A DNA stretch of 64,000 nucleotides from Microvirga pudoricolor. Lineage in GTDB: Bacteria; Pseudomonadota; Alphaproteobacteria; Rhizobiales; Beijerinckiaceae. Every line of letters starts with the position of its first letter. Position 1 is the stretch's first letter. Below are positions 44,777-53,409 of the stretch, one piece after another. The stretch is from positions 434,001 to 498,000 of the forward strand of contig NZ_JAFEMB010000001.1 in NCBI RefSeq assembly GCF_016892705.1, in the 5' to 3' direction. The notes under the pieces were generated by a model. That model saw nothing but the letters and a program-made list of their open reading frames with translations. It had not been told where the DNA came from and ran no database searches. The position numbers and the translations under genes were made by a program.

Positions 44777-46849
44777 TTGCTCTCCGTCAGCTTCTCACCC
44801 CTGATCCCGGCCTACGCGCTCTGGGCGCTCGGCGCAGTCGCGGTGCTCCTCGGCCTCCTCGCCCTCGTGTCGCGGGGCCCCGTCGCCATCGTGCGGGCCC
44901 TCGCCCTGGCGCTCATTCTGCTCGCGGTCGCCAACCCGTCCCTCGTGCAGGAAGAGCGAGACAAGGTGAAGGACATCGTGGCCGTGGTGGTCGACCGCTC
45001 GACCTCCCAAAGCCTCGGCGACCGACCCGCCATGACCGACCGCGTTCGGGACGAATTGCAGCGCCGCTTCGGCTCGCTCAACGACATCGAGCCCCGCTTC
45101 ATCGACGCGGTCGACGGCGCGGGCGATGACGGCACCCGCCTGTTCGCGGCCCTGTCCAACGGTCTCGCGGACGTGCCGCCGGACCGGCTCGCAGGCGTCG
45201 TCCTCGTCACCGACGGCGTGGTGCACGACATCCCGGCCAGCGCCGAAGGCCTGGGCTTCACGGCTCCCCTGCATGCCCTCATCACGGGCCGCCCGAACGA
45301 GCGCGACCGGCAGATCAAGCTTCTCGAAGCACCCCGCTTCGGCATCGTGGGCCGCGACCAGACCATCCGGGCCGAAATCCAGGAGCGCGGCGGCACGGGT
45401 TCGGCGGTGCTGACCGTCCGCCGGGACGGCCAGGACTTCGCCCGCCAGCAGGTGCGCACCGGCGCGCCCTTCTCGATCCAGGTTCGGGTGGAGCATGGCG
45501 GCCCCAACGTGGTCGAGCTCGAGGTCGAAAGCCTGCCCGACGAGCTGACCCAGGCCAACAACAAGGCGGTGGTCAACATCGAGGGCATCCGCGAGAAGCT
45601 GCGCGTGCTCCTCGTCTCGGGTGAGCCCCATGCGGGCGAGCGCACTTGGCGCAACCTCCTGAAATCCGACGCCAACGTGGACCTCGTCCATTTCACGATC
45701 CTGCGTCCGCCGGAGAAGCAGGACGGGACCCCCATCAACGAGCTGTCCCTCATCGCCTTCCCGACCCGCGAGCTGTTCCAGCAGAAGATCAAGGAATTCG
45801 ACCTGATCATCTTCGACCGCTACGCCAACCAGAGCGTTCTGCCGTCGAGCTATTTCGAGAACATCGTCCGCTACGTGCGCGACGGCGGCGCGGTGCTGGT
45901 GGCGGCGGGTCCGGAATTCACGAACTACGGCAGCCTTGCCCGCACCCGCCTCTCCCCCATCATTCCAGGCCAGCCGGACGGCCGGATCGTGGAGGAGCCC
46001 TACAAGGCCCGCATCACCGACAATGGCGAGCGTCATCCCGTCACCCGCGACCTGCCGGGCTCCGAGCAGGACCCGCCGGCTTGGGGCGAGTGGCTGCGCA
46101 TCATCGGCGCGCAGGTGCAGACCGGCTCGACCCTGATGTCGGGCGCGAACGACCTGCCGCTTCTGGTGCTCAGCCGCGAGGAGAAGGGCCGCGTGGCGCT
46201 GCTTCTCTCCGACCATGCCTGGCTCTGGGCGCGGGGCTACCGCGAGGGTGGCCCGCATCTCGACCTGCTGCGCCGTCTCGCCCATTGGCTCATGAAGGAG
46301 CCCGCCCTCGAGGAGGAGGCGCTTCGCGCCAGCGCCAACGGCCGCACGATCCGCGTCGAGCGCCAGACCATGAGCGAGACCGCCGAGCCCGTGACCATGA
46401 CGGCGCCTAGCGGCCAGGAGAGCAGCATCGCGCTCAACGAGGAGCGTCCCGGTCTCTTCACGGCCGGCGTGGAGAGCCGCGAGATGGGACTGCATACCCT
46501 CCGATCCGGAGACCTCGTCGCCTTCGTGAGCATCGGACCGCCCAATCCGCGCGAGCTCGTGGACGTGTTCAGCAACACCGAGATGCTCCAAGCGGTGGCC
46601 GAGGGTTCGGGCGGATCCATCCGCCGTATCGGCGACGACGGCCAGGGCGTGACCGTGCCGCGCCTCCTGACGGTTCGTTCGGGCACCCGGATGTCCGGGA
46701 GCGACTGGATCGGGTTTAGACCGAGCGATACGGCCGTTGTGCGCGGCGTCTCGGTCTTCCCGCTTGCGCTCGGCTTCCTCGGATTGGCCCTGCTCGTGGG
46801 TGCCACGCTTGCGGCCTGGATGATCGAGGGCCGCCGGCGGACGGCCTGA
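44777..46849 (+). CDS. VWA-like membrane protein of the MoxR cluster
   Basis: About 690 aa. Two N-terminal hydrophobic segments (YALWALGAVAVLLGLLALVS; VRALALALILLAVANPSL) precede a von Willebrand A-like region whose MIDAS motif is intact (VVVDRSTSQS). A long beta-rich part and a final helix (VFPLALGFLGLALLVGATLAAWMI) follow. The start is uncertain: no ATG fits the family, and TTG at 44777 after GAGG is the best choice; the frame is open 48 bases further upstream inside the preceding gene. It ends two bases before the convergent GNAT gene. Confidence 0.75.
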   Translation: MLSVSFSPLIPAYALWALGAVAVLLGLLALVSRGPVAIVRALALALILLAVANPSLVQEERDKVKDIVAVVVDRSTSQSLGDRPAMTDRVRDELQRRFGSLNDIEPRFIDAVDGAGDDGTRLFAALSNGLADVPPDRLAGVVLVTDGVVHDIPASAEGLGFTAPLHALITGRPNERDRQIKLLEAPRFGIVGRDQTIRAEIQERGGTGSAVLTVRRDGQDFARQQVRTGAPFSIQVRVEHGGPNVVELEVESLPDELTQANNKAVVNIEGIREKLRVLLVSGEPHAGERTWRNLLKSDANVDLVHFTILRPPEKQDGTPINELSLIAFPTRELFQQKIKEFDLIIFDRYANQSVLPSSYFENIVRYVRDGGAVLVAAGPEFTNYGSLARTRLSPIIPGQPDGRIVEEPYKARITDNGERHPVTRDLPGSEQDPPAWGEWLRIIGAQVQTGSTLMSGANDLPLLVLSREEKGRVALLLSDHAWLWARGYREGGPHLDLLRRLAHWLMKEPALEEEALRASANGRTIRVERQTMSETAEPVTMTAPSGQESSIALNEERPGLFTAGVESREMGLHTLRSGDLVAFVSIGPPNPRELVDVFSNTEMLQAVAEGSGGSIRRIGDDGQGVTVPRLLTVRSGTRMSGSDWIGFRPSDTAVVRGVSVFPLALGFLGLALLVGATLAAWMIEGRRRTA

Positions 46850-46851
46850 GC

Positions 46852-47364
46852 TCAGGCCGCCTGGACGGGCCGCACCGCCACCATGCCGCGAGCCGGCGCG
46901 AGCGAGCCCTCGGCCAGTTCCAGCGCCAGGAACCGCTCCACGTTCACGGGCCCGGGTAATTCGAGCTGACGGTAGGGAATGCGCTTGAACCCGAAGCGGC
47001 TGTAATAGGGCTCGTCGCCCACCAGGAGCACGAGGGCATGGCCCTCCTGCCGTGCCGCGTCGAGGGAGCGGCGCATGAGGGCGCCGCCGATGCCCCGGTT
47101 CTCGAACGCCGGCTCCACCGTGAGGGGACCGAGCATGAGGGCGGCCTGCGATCCGGCCAGCACCGGCGTGAGGCGCACGGAGCCGACCAGCAGAGTTCCC
47201 ACCAGCGCCGTGAAGGACAGGCTCGCGTCGTGAGGCGCCCCCTCCCGCAGCCGGAAGGCCGTGCGGGCGAAGCGTCCGGGCCCGAACGTGCGCTCGTGAA
47301 GGCGTTCGATGGCGTCGGAATCGGAGGGGAGTTCAGGACGAATGAGGAGAGAGAGCTCGGTCAC
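46852..47364 (-). CDS. GNAT-family N-acetyltransferase (YhbS-like)
   Basis: A 170-aa acetyltransferase. The acetyl-CoA loop lies in FENRGIGGALMRRSLDAARQ, with GDEPYYSRFGFKRIP as the late Tyr-containing segment and LGPLTVEPA before the loop. The pattern is that of the YhbS/COG3153 group. Its stop is two bases from the VWA gene stop (convergent). The substrate is unknown; the protein has no tag such as a TA partner. Confidence 0.85.
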   Translation of the reverse strand: MTELSLLIRPELPSDSDAIERLHERTFGPGRFARTAFRLREGAPHDASLSFTALVGTLLVGSVRLTPVLAGSQAALMLGPLTVEPAFENRGIGGALMRRSLDAARQEGHALVLLVGDEPYYSRFGFKRIPYRQLELPGPVNVERFLALELAEGSLAPARGMVAVRPVQAA

Positions 47365-47519
47365 GGAAGGGACTCAGCGAGAGACATGGGACGGGATTCG
47401 GCGTGGGATAATCAGCCGTTTCGTCGTCGCGATGCTCGCAGGTTTGTCATGGGCGGGATGCGCTTTTCCGTGAGGATGCTCGGCCATAGCAGCGGCGCGG
47501 GTCCGGCGCAAACCTTTCC

Positions 47520-48002
47520 TCACCACGTATCGGCTAAAGGATGATCCCACAGGACCTCCGCGAGTCTCCGGCGCGTCGCGGCGGTGGTGCCTTCGGGCAG
47601 CCGCTCGACGGGGAAAAACCCGGCCTCGGCGATCTCCCGGTCCGGCGCCTTGACGCCCGCCAGCGTGAAATCCCGCACCACGTAGACCAGCACATGGTCG
47701 CGCCGGGAGATCTTGCGGTTGAAGAACACCCCGTGAAGGCTCGGCCGCCCCGAGAGCGCGATGCAGGCCTCCTCGCGCAGCTCCCGCTCCAGGGCGTGGA
47801 GGCCGGTCTCACCCGTCTCGACCCCGCCGCCAGGCAGGTGCCATCCTTCCACGTAGGTGTGCCGGATCAGGCAGACCCTGTCCTCGTCGTCGAGGACCAC
47901 CCCGCGCACACCCAGCGTCATGCCCCGGGCGAAGCGCCAGTACGTGTGCAGTCCCCAGGACAGGGCCGATTTCGCCAACGGTCGGTTCAGGGGTGAGGGC
48001 AT
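47520..48002 (-). CDS. NUDIX hydrolase
   Basis: A 160-aa NUDIX protein. The box GGGVETGETGLHALERELREEACIAL spans the family motif (GX5EX7REUXEEXXU). It is preceded by LIRHTYVEGWHLPGGG and has a YWRFARGMTLGVRGVVLDDE start. The substrate is not evident; sequence type suggests a nucleoside-diphosphate derivative. About 155 bases separate it from the GNAT gene, and it is probably a single-gene unit. Confidence 0.87.
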   Translation of the reverse strand: MPSPLNRPLAKSALSWGLHTYWRFARGMTLGVRGVVLDDEDRVCLIRHTYVEGWHLPGGGVETGETGLHALERELREEACIALSGRPSLHGVFFNRKISRRDHVLVYVVRDFTLAGVKAPDREIAEAGFFPVERLPEGTTAATRRRLAEVLWDHPLADTW

Positions 48003-48135
48003 CGGATCAGGGGAGCACCACGATGTTACGAAATGATGAATGGGTCATGCCTATAATGCATGGCTGCTCGTGATTCGTAGCGCGTGACGGCCAAGCCTTG
48101 CAGGACTATGACAGCTCCAACAACAAGGTGAATCA

Positions 48136-48255
48136 ATGTTTCTCTCTCTCCTGCTCTCCCGCCTCAACCGCGCCTCGCGCTTCTATTGGGCCCCCGCGCT
48201 CGATCTCGGCAACCACCAGATCCGCTCGACCCTGATCCCCGGCGCCCAGTACTGA
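48136..48255 (+). CDS. Possible small protein ORF (39 aa)
   Basis: Reads MFLSLLLSRLNRASRFYWAP then ALDLGNHQIRSTLIPGAQY to TGA at 48255. AAGGTG lies 6 bases before the ATG. The N-terminus has a short hydrophobic run followed by basic residues, like an amphipathic or signal-type segment, but it is too short to classify. It lies in an otherwise gene-poor 340 bases between divergent neighbours. Without homologues this is tentative. Confidence 0.4.
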   Translation: MFLSLLLSRLNRASRFYWAPALDLGNHQIRSTLIPGAQY

Positions 48256-48344
48256 GGCCACGGCCTCCCCTCAGGCGCTTCGGCGCTTGACGCAATCTCG
48301 CGCATGGGCGAACTCTCCGGCCCGACCGGACGTTCCCCCATCGC

Positions 48345-49259
48345 ATGTTCCGCCTAGCTCATCTGACCGACCCCCATGTGGGTCCCCTGCCCCGTCCCCG
48401 GCTGCGCCAGCTTCTGAGCAAGCGCGTGACCGGCTGGTACAATTGGCGTCGCGGTCGCCGCGACCTCCACGACATGACGCTCCTGGCCGATCTCGTGGAG
48501 GATATCCGGGCCCAGAACCCCGATCACATCACCTGCACGGGCGACACCTGCAACATCGGCCTGCCCAGCGAATGGCTCACCTCGAAGGTCTTCCTCGAGG
48601 GATTGGGCGACCCGCGCCATGTCAGCTTCGTGCCGGGCAACCATGACGCCTACGTGCCGGGCGCCCTGGAAGGCCTGCTGGGCGAGGTCGGCCCCTGGAC
48701 CCGGGACGACAGCGGCACCGAGCGCGCGTTTCCGTTCGTGCGTCGCTACGGCCCGGTCGCCCTGATCGGCCTGTCCTCGGCGATCCCCACCCTTCCCTTC
48801 GTGGCGAGCGGCCGCATCGGCTCCCGCCAGCGCAAGGCCGTCGAGGCCATTCTGGCCGATCTCGGCCGCGACCGGTCCTGCTTCCGGATCATTCTCATCC
48901 ACCACCCGCCCCATGTGGGCGGGGCCCAGCCCGGCCGCGCCCTCACCGACGCCCGGGAGTTCGAGGAAATCATCCGACGGGTCGGCGCGGAACTGGTTCT
49001 CCACGGCCACAACCATGTGGGCTCGCTCGCGCATCTCAATGGGCCGCGCGGCACCGTCGTGCCCGTGATCGGTGCCCCGTCCGCTTCCGCCAATGCGGGA
49101 ACGGAAACCCATCGGGCCGGCTATCACCTGTTCACCATCGGCCAGGACGAGACCGGGTTCCTGCTGACGGCGGAGCTGCGGGGCCTGCGGGCCGACGGTT
49201 CCATCGGGGGCCTCGGCATGCTCTCCCTCAACCGGATCGCTCCGGCCCAACGGCGCTGA
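48345..49259 (+). CDS. Metallophosphoesterase (calcineurin-like)
   Basis: A 304-aa cytosolic phosphoesterase with all five metal-binding blocks: Asp9-His11 (LTDPHVG), Asp67 (TCTGDTCNIG), PGNHDAY (Asn99-Asp101), LIHHPPH and HGHNHVGS. The length and the early insert (VTGWYNWRRGRRDLHDM) match the bacterial cyclic-nucleotide or lipid-A-type phosphodiesterase-like proteins of Rhizobiales; the actual substrate is unknown. The ATG at 48345 has no strong ribosome binding site. It ends near the convergent acyltransferase gene. Confidence 0.88.
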   Translation: MFRLAHLTDPHVGPLPRPRLRQLLSKRVTGWYNWRRGRRDLHDMTLLADLVEDIRAQNPDHITCTGDTCNIGLPSEWLTSKVFLEGLGDPRHVSFVPGNHDAYVPGALEGLLGEVGPWTRDDSGTERAFPFVRRYGPVALIGLSSAIPTLPFVASGRIGSRQRKAVEAILADLGRDRSCFRIILIHHPPHVGGAQPGRALTDAREFEEIIRRVGAELVLHGHNHVGSLAHLNGPRGTVVPVIGAPSASANAGTETHRAGYHLFTIGQDETGFLLTAELRGLRADGSIGGLGMLSLNRIAPAQRR

Positions 49260-49262
49260 GGG

Positions 49263-50357
49263 TCAAGGACGCGACGGCTCCAGGCGCCGCCGCAGCCAAG
49301 CCGTGGCAGGCCGCTCGAACCAGAGATGGACCGCGAAACTCGCGAGCACCGCGCCGCACAGGGCGATCGCGATGAAGCCCCAGAGAGCCACCGGGCCCGA
49401 CACGCCCATCCGCCCAGCGATCTCCGCCAGCGGACGGATCACGAAGGGATGCACGAGGTAGAGCGCGTAGGAGACGTCTCCGACGCGAGCCCCCAGCCGC
49501 GTGACCCCGGACGGATCCAACGGTCGCGCCGGCCCGAGCGCCGCCGCCGCCACGATGAAGGCCGCCGGAAGGCCCCAGGCCAGGGGCCGCGCGAGTTCGG
49601 AGGACCCTCCGATCCCGATGAGATTGGCGGCCAGATAGCCCAAAGCCCCCAAGCCGAGACAAAGCCGGGTCGGACGATCCAGGACGACGCCGCTGAGGCG
49701 CATCCAGCCGATCACCGCTCCGAAGCCGAATTCGAGTACGACGGGATTCGTCCAAAAGGCCCAGGGCTGCGGGAAGCCCGAGGCGAGGCCCAGGATCGAC
49801 AGCCCGGCCAGCAAGGCTAAAAGCGTTCGCAGCGCCTGGCCGGTTCTCAGGACCAGCACGCCCGCGAACAGCACGTAGAAGAACATCTCGTAGTTCAGCG
49901 TCCAGCCCAGGGACAGGATGGGCTGGGCAAGGCCGTCGGCGGACCTGTAGGGGACGAACAGGTAGGACGCCGCGACCTGCCAAGCTTGTGGTCGCCCGCT
50001 GTTGAGCAGAGAGGGCGCAGCGAGCGCGACCCCGAGATAGAGCGTCGTGGCAGCCCAATAGAGGGGCACGATGCGGGCGATGCGCCGGGCCAGGAACACA
50101 CGTTGCGCGCCCGGCTGCCCGAACAGATCCCGTGACGTGTAGACCATGATGAAGCCGGAGATCACGAAGAATACGTCGACGCCCGCCATCCAGGGCAGCC
50201 GGTCGGGCACCGCCAGGCTGGTCCCGGCGCGCTGCGCCAGCAGGACGGCGTCGTGCTGGGCATGCAGGAACGCGACCGACAGGGCCGCGAGCGCGCGAAG
50301 CAGCTGGATGTGGACGAGTTTGGACAAAGGGATTCCGCAGGCGTGCCAGGGCTCCAT
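49263..50357 (-). CDS. Acyltransferase-3 family membrane protein
   Basis: About 364 aa with ten or so hydrophobic helices. The family start KLVHIQLLRALAALSVAFLHA is followed by DVFFVISGFIMVY (Asp-Val-Phe-Phe-Val-Ile-Ser-Gly block) and RIARIVPLYWAATTLY (the RxxR segment), all hallmarks of OafA/NodX-type O-acyltransferases that modify surface glycans or membrane lipids. Several starts are possible (ATG 50357; GTG 50381; TTG 50327). The ATG is chosen without a good RBS. No polysaccharide cluster is adjacent, so its target is unknown. Confidence 0.8.
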   Translation of the reverse strand: MEPWHACGIPLSKLVHIQLLRALAALSVAFLHAQHDAVLLAQRAGTSLAVPDRLPWMAGVDVFFVISGFIMVYTSRDLFGQPGAQRVFLARRIARIVPLYWAATTLYLGVALAAPSLLNSGRPQAWQVAASYLFVPYRSADGLAQPILSLGWTLNYEMFFYVLFAGVLVLRTGQALRTLLALLAGLSILGLASGFPQPWAFWTNPVVLEFGFGAVIGWMRLSGVVLDRPTRLCLGLGALGYLAANLIGIGGSSELARPLAWGLPAAFIVAAAALGPARPLDPSGVTRLGARVGDVSYALYLVHPFVIRPLAEIAGRMGVSGPVALWGFIAIALCGAVLASFAVHLWFERPATAWLRRRLEPSRP

Positions 50358-50415
50358 AGCGCAAGAGCCGATCCCGCGCACCTGTCCCTGGCGGATCGGC
50401 GGAACGCCCGGTGCC

Positions 50416-50697
50416 CTCCACCCTCGCGGGGGGCGAGTCGCGTGAGCGACCGGTTGGTGGAGAAGTCAGAACAATCGGTCGATCATCAGAGCGCAAACGC
50501 CCATACCGTCATGGCCGGGCTCGACCCGGCCACCCACGCACCCGCGTCGCAAGACGTGGGTCCCCGGCTCAAGGCCGGGGATGACGGGGGAGCTATGAAG
50601 GTGGTGGGAACTCGGTGAGCGCTTACTCGGCCGCACCACCCCCATCCGAGCGCTTCGCGCCCACCTTCCCCGCAAAGGGGGAAGGAACAAAAGTGGC
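50416..50697. repeat. Cluster of dispersed palindromic repeats (families A-like and B)
   Basis: A 350-base intergenic stretch made mostly of repeats. CTCCACC and GGTGGAG (50416-50462) enclose GGCGAGTCGCGTGAGCGACC, a module shared with the family A copy at 36.86 kb. CCGTCAT (50506-50512) and ATGACGG (50581-50587) enclose a GC-rich family B element with GGCCGGG and CCGGC arms. GAAGGTGG and CCACCTTC (50597-50668) enclose a third. No gene is visible. Confidence 0.65.
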
Positions 50698-50733
50698 GCC
50701 GGAACTTGGCGGGGCTCCCGGACCGAACTCGAT

Positions 50734-51663
50734 TCAATCAGGTTGCTTCAGGAACGCCTCCACGTCGGCGCGGGTCGGCATCGGCGCGACGGCGCCCTTG
50801 CCGAGGGTCGAGAGCGCTGCCGCGGCGTTGGCGAAGGCTGCCGCCTTGAAGGGGTCGCGGTGGCGCAGCCACTCGGACAGGAAGGCACCGTCGAAGGTAT
50901 CCCCGGCTCCGGTGGCGTCCACGGCCTCGACGCGACGTCCGGGGATGACCTCGCGCCGCTCCGGCGTTGCCACCATCGTGCCCTCCTTGCCGAGCGTCAG
51001 CGCCACGACGGAGCTGCCCCCGCGCAGATAGAAGTCGCAGATGTCCTCCGGCCGGTCGAGACCCGTGAGCTGCTGGGCGTCGTCGAGGCCCGGACGGGCG
51101 ATGTCGGCCAGGGCGGCGGCGGCGTTGATGATGGCGCGGGCCCGCTCGATCGGCCATAGGCGCAGGCGCAGGTTGGTGTCGTAACTCACGGTCGTGCCGT
51201 GCTTCTTGGCGTGATGGATCGCGTCGAACACCGCATCGGCGCAGGTTTGCGAGATCGCCTGGCTGATGCCGGAGGCGTGCAGGATGCGGCTCGCGGCGAT
51301 CCGGTCGAGGGGAAGCTCCTTCGCGGTCACCAGACTGGCGGCCGACCCAGCCCGGGCATAGGAGAAGACGTGTCCGTCCTCCCCATAGCTGATGAAATAG
51401 ACGCCCGTGCGCCCGTCCTCGCGGGTGATGACGCTGGAACGGTCGATGCCCTCCCGGTCCCACAGCCTCAGGAACTCCGACCCGAACGCATCCTGGCCCA
51501 GCGCCGTGAAGATCCCCACCTTGGCGCCCTGGCGCGCCGCCGCCACGGCGGCGTTCGACACGTCGCCGCCGAAACCGGGCAGGTAGAAGCGCTCGTCCCC
51601 CCGCGTGACTTCGGCGAATTCCATCATGGGCTCGCCGATGGCGAGGATATCGAGTGTCTTCAT
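50734..51663 (-). CDS. PfkB-family sugar kinase (2-keto-3-deoxygluconate kinase-like)
   Basis: A 309-aa ribokinase-fold enzyme. PfkB motif 1 appears as LPGFGGDVSNAAVAAARQG and motif 2 as DATGAGDTFDGAFLSEW with the catalytic Asp. The start ILAIGEPMMEFAEV resembles 2-keto-3-deoxygluconate kinases. It overlaps the FAD-linked oxidoreductase gene by four bases (ATGA), so both are translated together. The substrate is inferred: KDG or another ketoacid sugar. No KDPG aldolase lies in the window. Confidence 0.82.
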   Translation of the reverse strand: MKTLDILAIGEPMMEFAEVTRGDERFYLPGFGGDVSNAAVAAARQGAKVGIFTALGQDAFGSEFLRLWDREGIDRSSVITREDGRTGVYFISYGEDGHVFSYARAGSAASLVTAKELPLDRIAASRILHASGISQAISQTCADAVFDAIHHAKKHGTTVSYDTNLRLRLWPIERARAIINAAAALADIARPGLDDAQQLTGLDRPEDICDFYLRGGSSVVALTLGKEGTMVATPERREVIPGRRVEAVDATGAGDTFDGAFLSEWLRHRDPFKAAAFANAAAALSTLGKGAVAPMPTRADVEAFLKQPD

Positions 51664-53132
51664 GAGCGGGCCACCATGGGTGAGAGGGTTGACTGGAGCG
51701 GCTCGGCCGGCCTCTCGGGCAGGACCTTGCCGGGGTTCAGGATGCCGAGCGGATCGAGGGAGGCCTTGAGGGTGCGCATCAGGTCGAGAGCGACGGGATC
51801 CTTGTAGAGCGTGAGCTCGTCGCGCTTGATCAGCCCGATTCCGTGCTCGGCCGCAATCGAACCGTTCATGGCGTGCACGATGTCGTGGACGATGCGGTTG
51901 AAATGCTCCCACTGGGCCAGATAGGCCGCCTTGTCCATGCCCACGGGCTGGGACAGGTTGAAATGGATGTTCCCGTCCCCGAAATGCCCGAAGGCGCAAA
52001 CGCGGATGCCCGGCATCTCGGCCTCGCAGGCCTGGGTGGCCGCCTCGATGAACTCGGCGACCCGGGACACCGGAACGGCCACGTCGTGCTTGATCGAGCC
52101 GCCTTCGAGCTTCTGCACCTCCGACAGGCTCTCGCGCAGGCCCCAGAGGGCCCGGCTCTGGGCCTCGCTCGCCCCGATGGTGGCGTCCTCCACGATCCCG
52201 TCCTCGATGGCGGCGGCGAGGATCTCCTCCAACCGGCCACCCAGGTCGAGGTCGGACTGGGGCGAGGAGAGCTCGATCAGCGCATGGGCCGCGTGATCGC
52301 CCTGGAGCGGACGGACGACGCCGGGGACGTGCTTCAGCACGATGTCGAGGCCGAAGCGGGGGATGTATTCGAAGGCCGTCAGATGGTCGCCCGCCCCGGC
52401 CCGGAAGCGCTCGAACAGCGCGAGGGCGGGCTGCGGCCCGCCGCAGCCCACGAACGCCGTCGCCCGCGCCAGCGGCCGCGGGTAGAGCTTGAGCACCGCC
52501 GCCGTGATGATGCCGAGCGTCCCCTCCGACCCGATGAACAGGTCCCGCAGGTCGTAGCCCGTGTTGTCCTTGCGAAGCCCTTTCAGGCCATGCCAGATCC
52601 GCCCGTCCGCCAGCACGACCTCGAGACCCAGGGTCAGCTCGCGCATGTTGCCGTAGCGCAGCACGGCGGTGCCGCCCGCATTGGTGGCGAGGTTTCCGCC
52701 GATCCGGCAGGTGCCCTCCGATGCGAGGGACAGGGGAAACAGGAACCCGGCCTCGGCGGCCGCCTCCTGCACCCTCTGGAGAATGCAGCCCGCCTCCACC
52801 GTGATGGTGGCGTTGAGCCCGTCCACCTCCCGCACCCGGTCGAGGCGCGCGAGGGACAGAACGATTCCGCCATGGGGCACCCCGCCCCCGACCAGACCCG
52901 TGTTGCCCCCCTGGGCCACCACGGCCACGCGGGCGGCGGCGCATTCGGCCACCACGAAGGCGACCTCGTCCGTGTCGGCCGGATAGACGACGGCGGCCGC
53001 CGTGCCCTGGTAGAGGCCGCGCATTTCCGCAAGCTGGCCCGTCATGTCGGAGGGTTCGGTCACAACCCTGGCGGGACCGAGCCTCTCGCGCAGACGGCCG
53101 ACCAGCCCTTGCATCGTCTCCACATCCGCCAC
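51660..53132 (-). CDS. FAD-binding oxidoreductase (GlcD / D-2-hydroxyacid dehydrogenase type)
   Basis: A 490-aa flavoprotein of the FAD_binding_4 / FAD-oxidase_C architecture. The N-terminal FAD domain has VVAQGGNTGLVGGGVPHGG and VEAGCILQRVQEAAAEAGF. The C-terminal cap ends HFGDGNIHFNLSQP and AEHGIGLIKRDELTLYKDP, the typical metal and flavin-adjacent His region of D-lactate, D-2-hydroxyglutarate and glycolate oxidase (GlcD) enzymes. The GTG at 53132 follows GGAGGA. It is translationally coupled to the PfkB kinase; together they suggest sugar-acid or 2-hydroxyacid catabolism. Confidence 0.85.
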   Translation of the reverse strand: MADVETMQGLVGRLRERLGPARVVTEPSDMTGQLAEMRGLYQGTAAAVVYPADTDEVAFVVAECAAARVAVVAQGGNTGLVGGGVPHGGIVLSLARLDRVREVDGLNATITVEAGCILQRVQEAAAEAGFLFPLSLASEGTCRIGGNLATNAGGTAVLRYGNMRELTLGLEVVLADGRIWHGLKGLRKDNTGYDLRDLFIGSEGTLGIITAAVLKLYPRPLARATAFVGCGGPQPALALFERFRAGAGDHLTAFEYIPRFGLDIVLKHVPGVVRPLQGDHAAHALIELSSPQSDLDLGGRLEEILAAAIEDGIVEDATIGASEAQSRALWGLRESLSEVQKLEGGSIKHDVAVPVSRVAEFIEAATQACEAEMPGIRVCAFGHFGDGNIHFNLSQPVGMDKAAYLAQWEHFNRIVHDIVHAMNGSIAAEHGIGLIKRDELTLYKDPVALDLMRTLKASLDPLGILNPGKVLPERPAEPLQSTLSPMVARS

Positions 53133-53234
53133 GCGTTCCTCCGGGATCGTTGTCGTCAGGGTCCCAAGCCACCGTATAGCGCGTCCTGACCTAATGGAAA
53201 CCTCGCAATCGCGCCTCCCTCTCCGGCGGCAGCC

Positions 53235-53249
53235 TGGCAGGCCGGGTGC
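53235..53249 (+). promoter_or_regulatory. Candidate sigma-54 promoter for the amino-acid ABC transporter
   Basis: TGGCAGGCCGGGTGC has GG and GC at the -24/-12 spacing and agrees with TGGCACG-N4-TTGC at 9 of 11 consensus positions. It lies 160 bases upstream of the first binding-protein gene. Amino-acid uptake is often under NtrC/RpoN control, but this is only a motif match. Confidence 0.4.
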
Positions 53250-53409
53250 GAAAAGCAAAGCTTCCGCAAGGGGATAGAGAAAGTTTGCATGTGAACGAAG
53301 CTCCCCCCTTGCCTTTTTAATGGGTTTGGCGGTTACTCCGTCACGACGCGGCCGTTCAGGCCGTGAAGCAAGACCCGCGTCTGCGGGCCAGAGGACAACA
53401 GGGACCATC

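Noticed and set aside
44795..46591. Very long antisense open frame (about 600 codons) inside the VWA-like gene, and similar antisense frames opposite nfi/MaoC (25615-27525) and the cytochrome b gene (31118-32449)
   Set aside because: High GC removes stop codons from the opposite strand. The sense strand encodes full recognised families, and the antisense translations are rich in Arg, Gly and His with no domain pattern.
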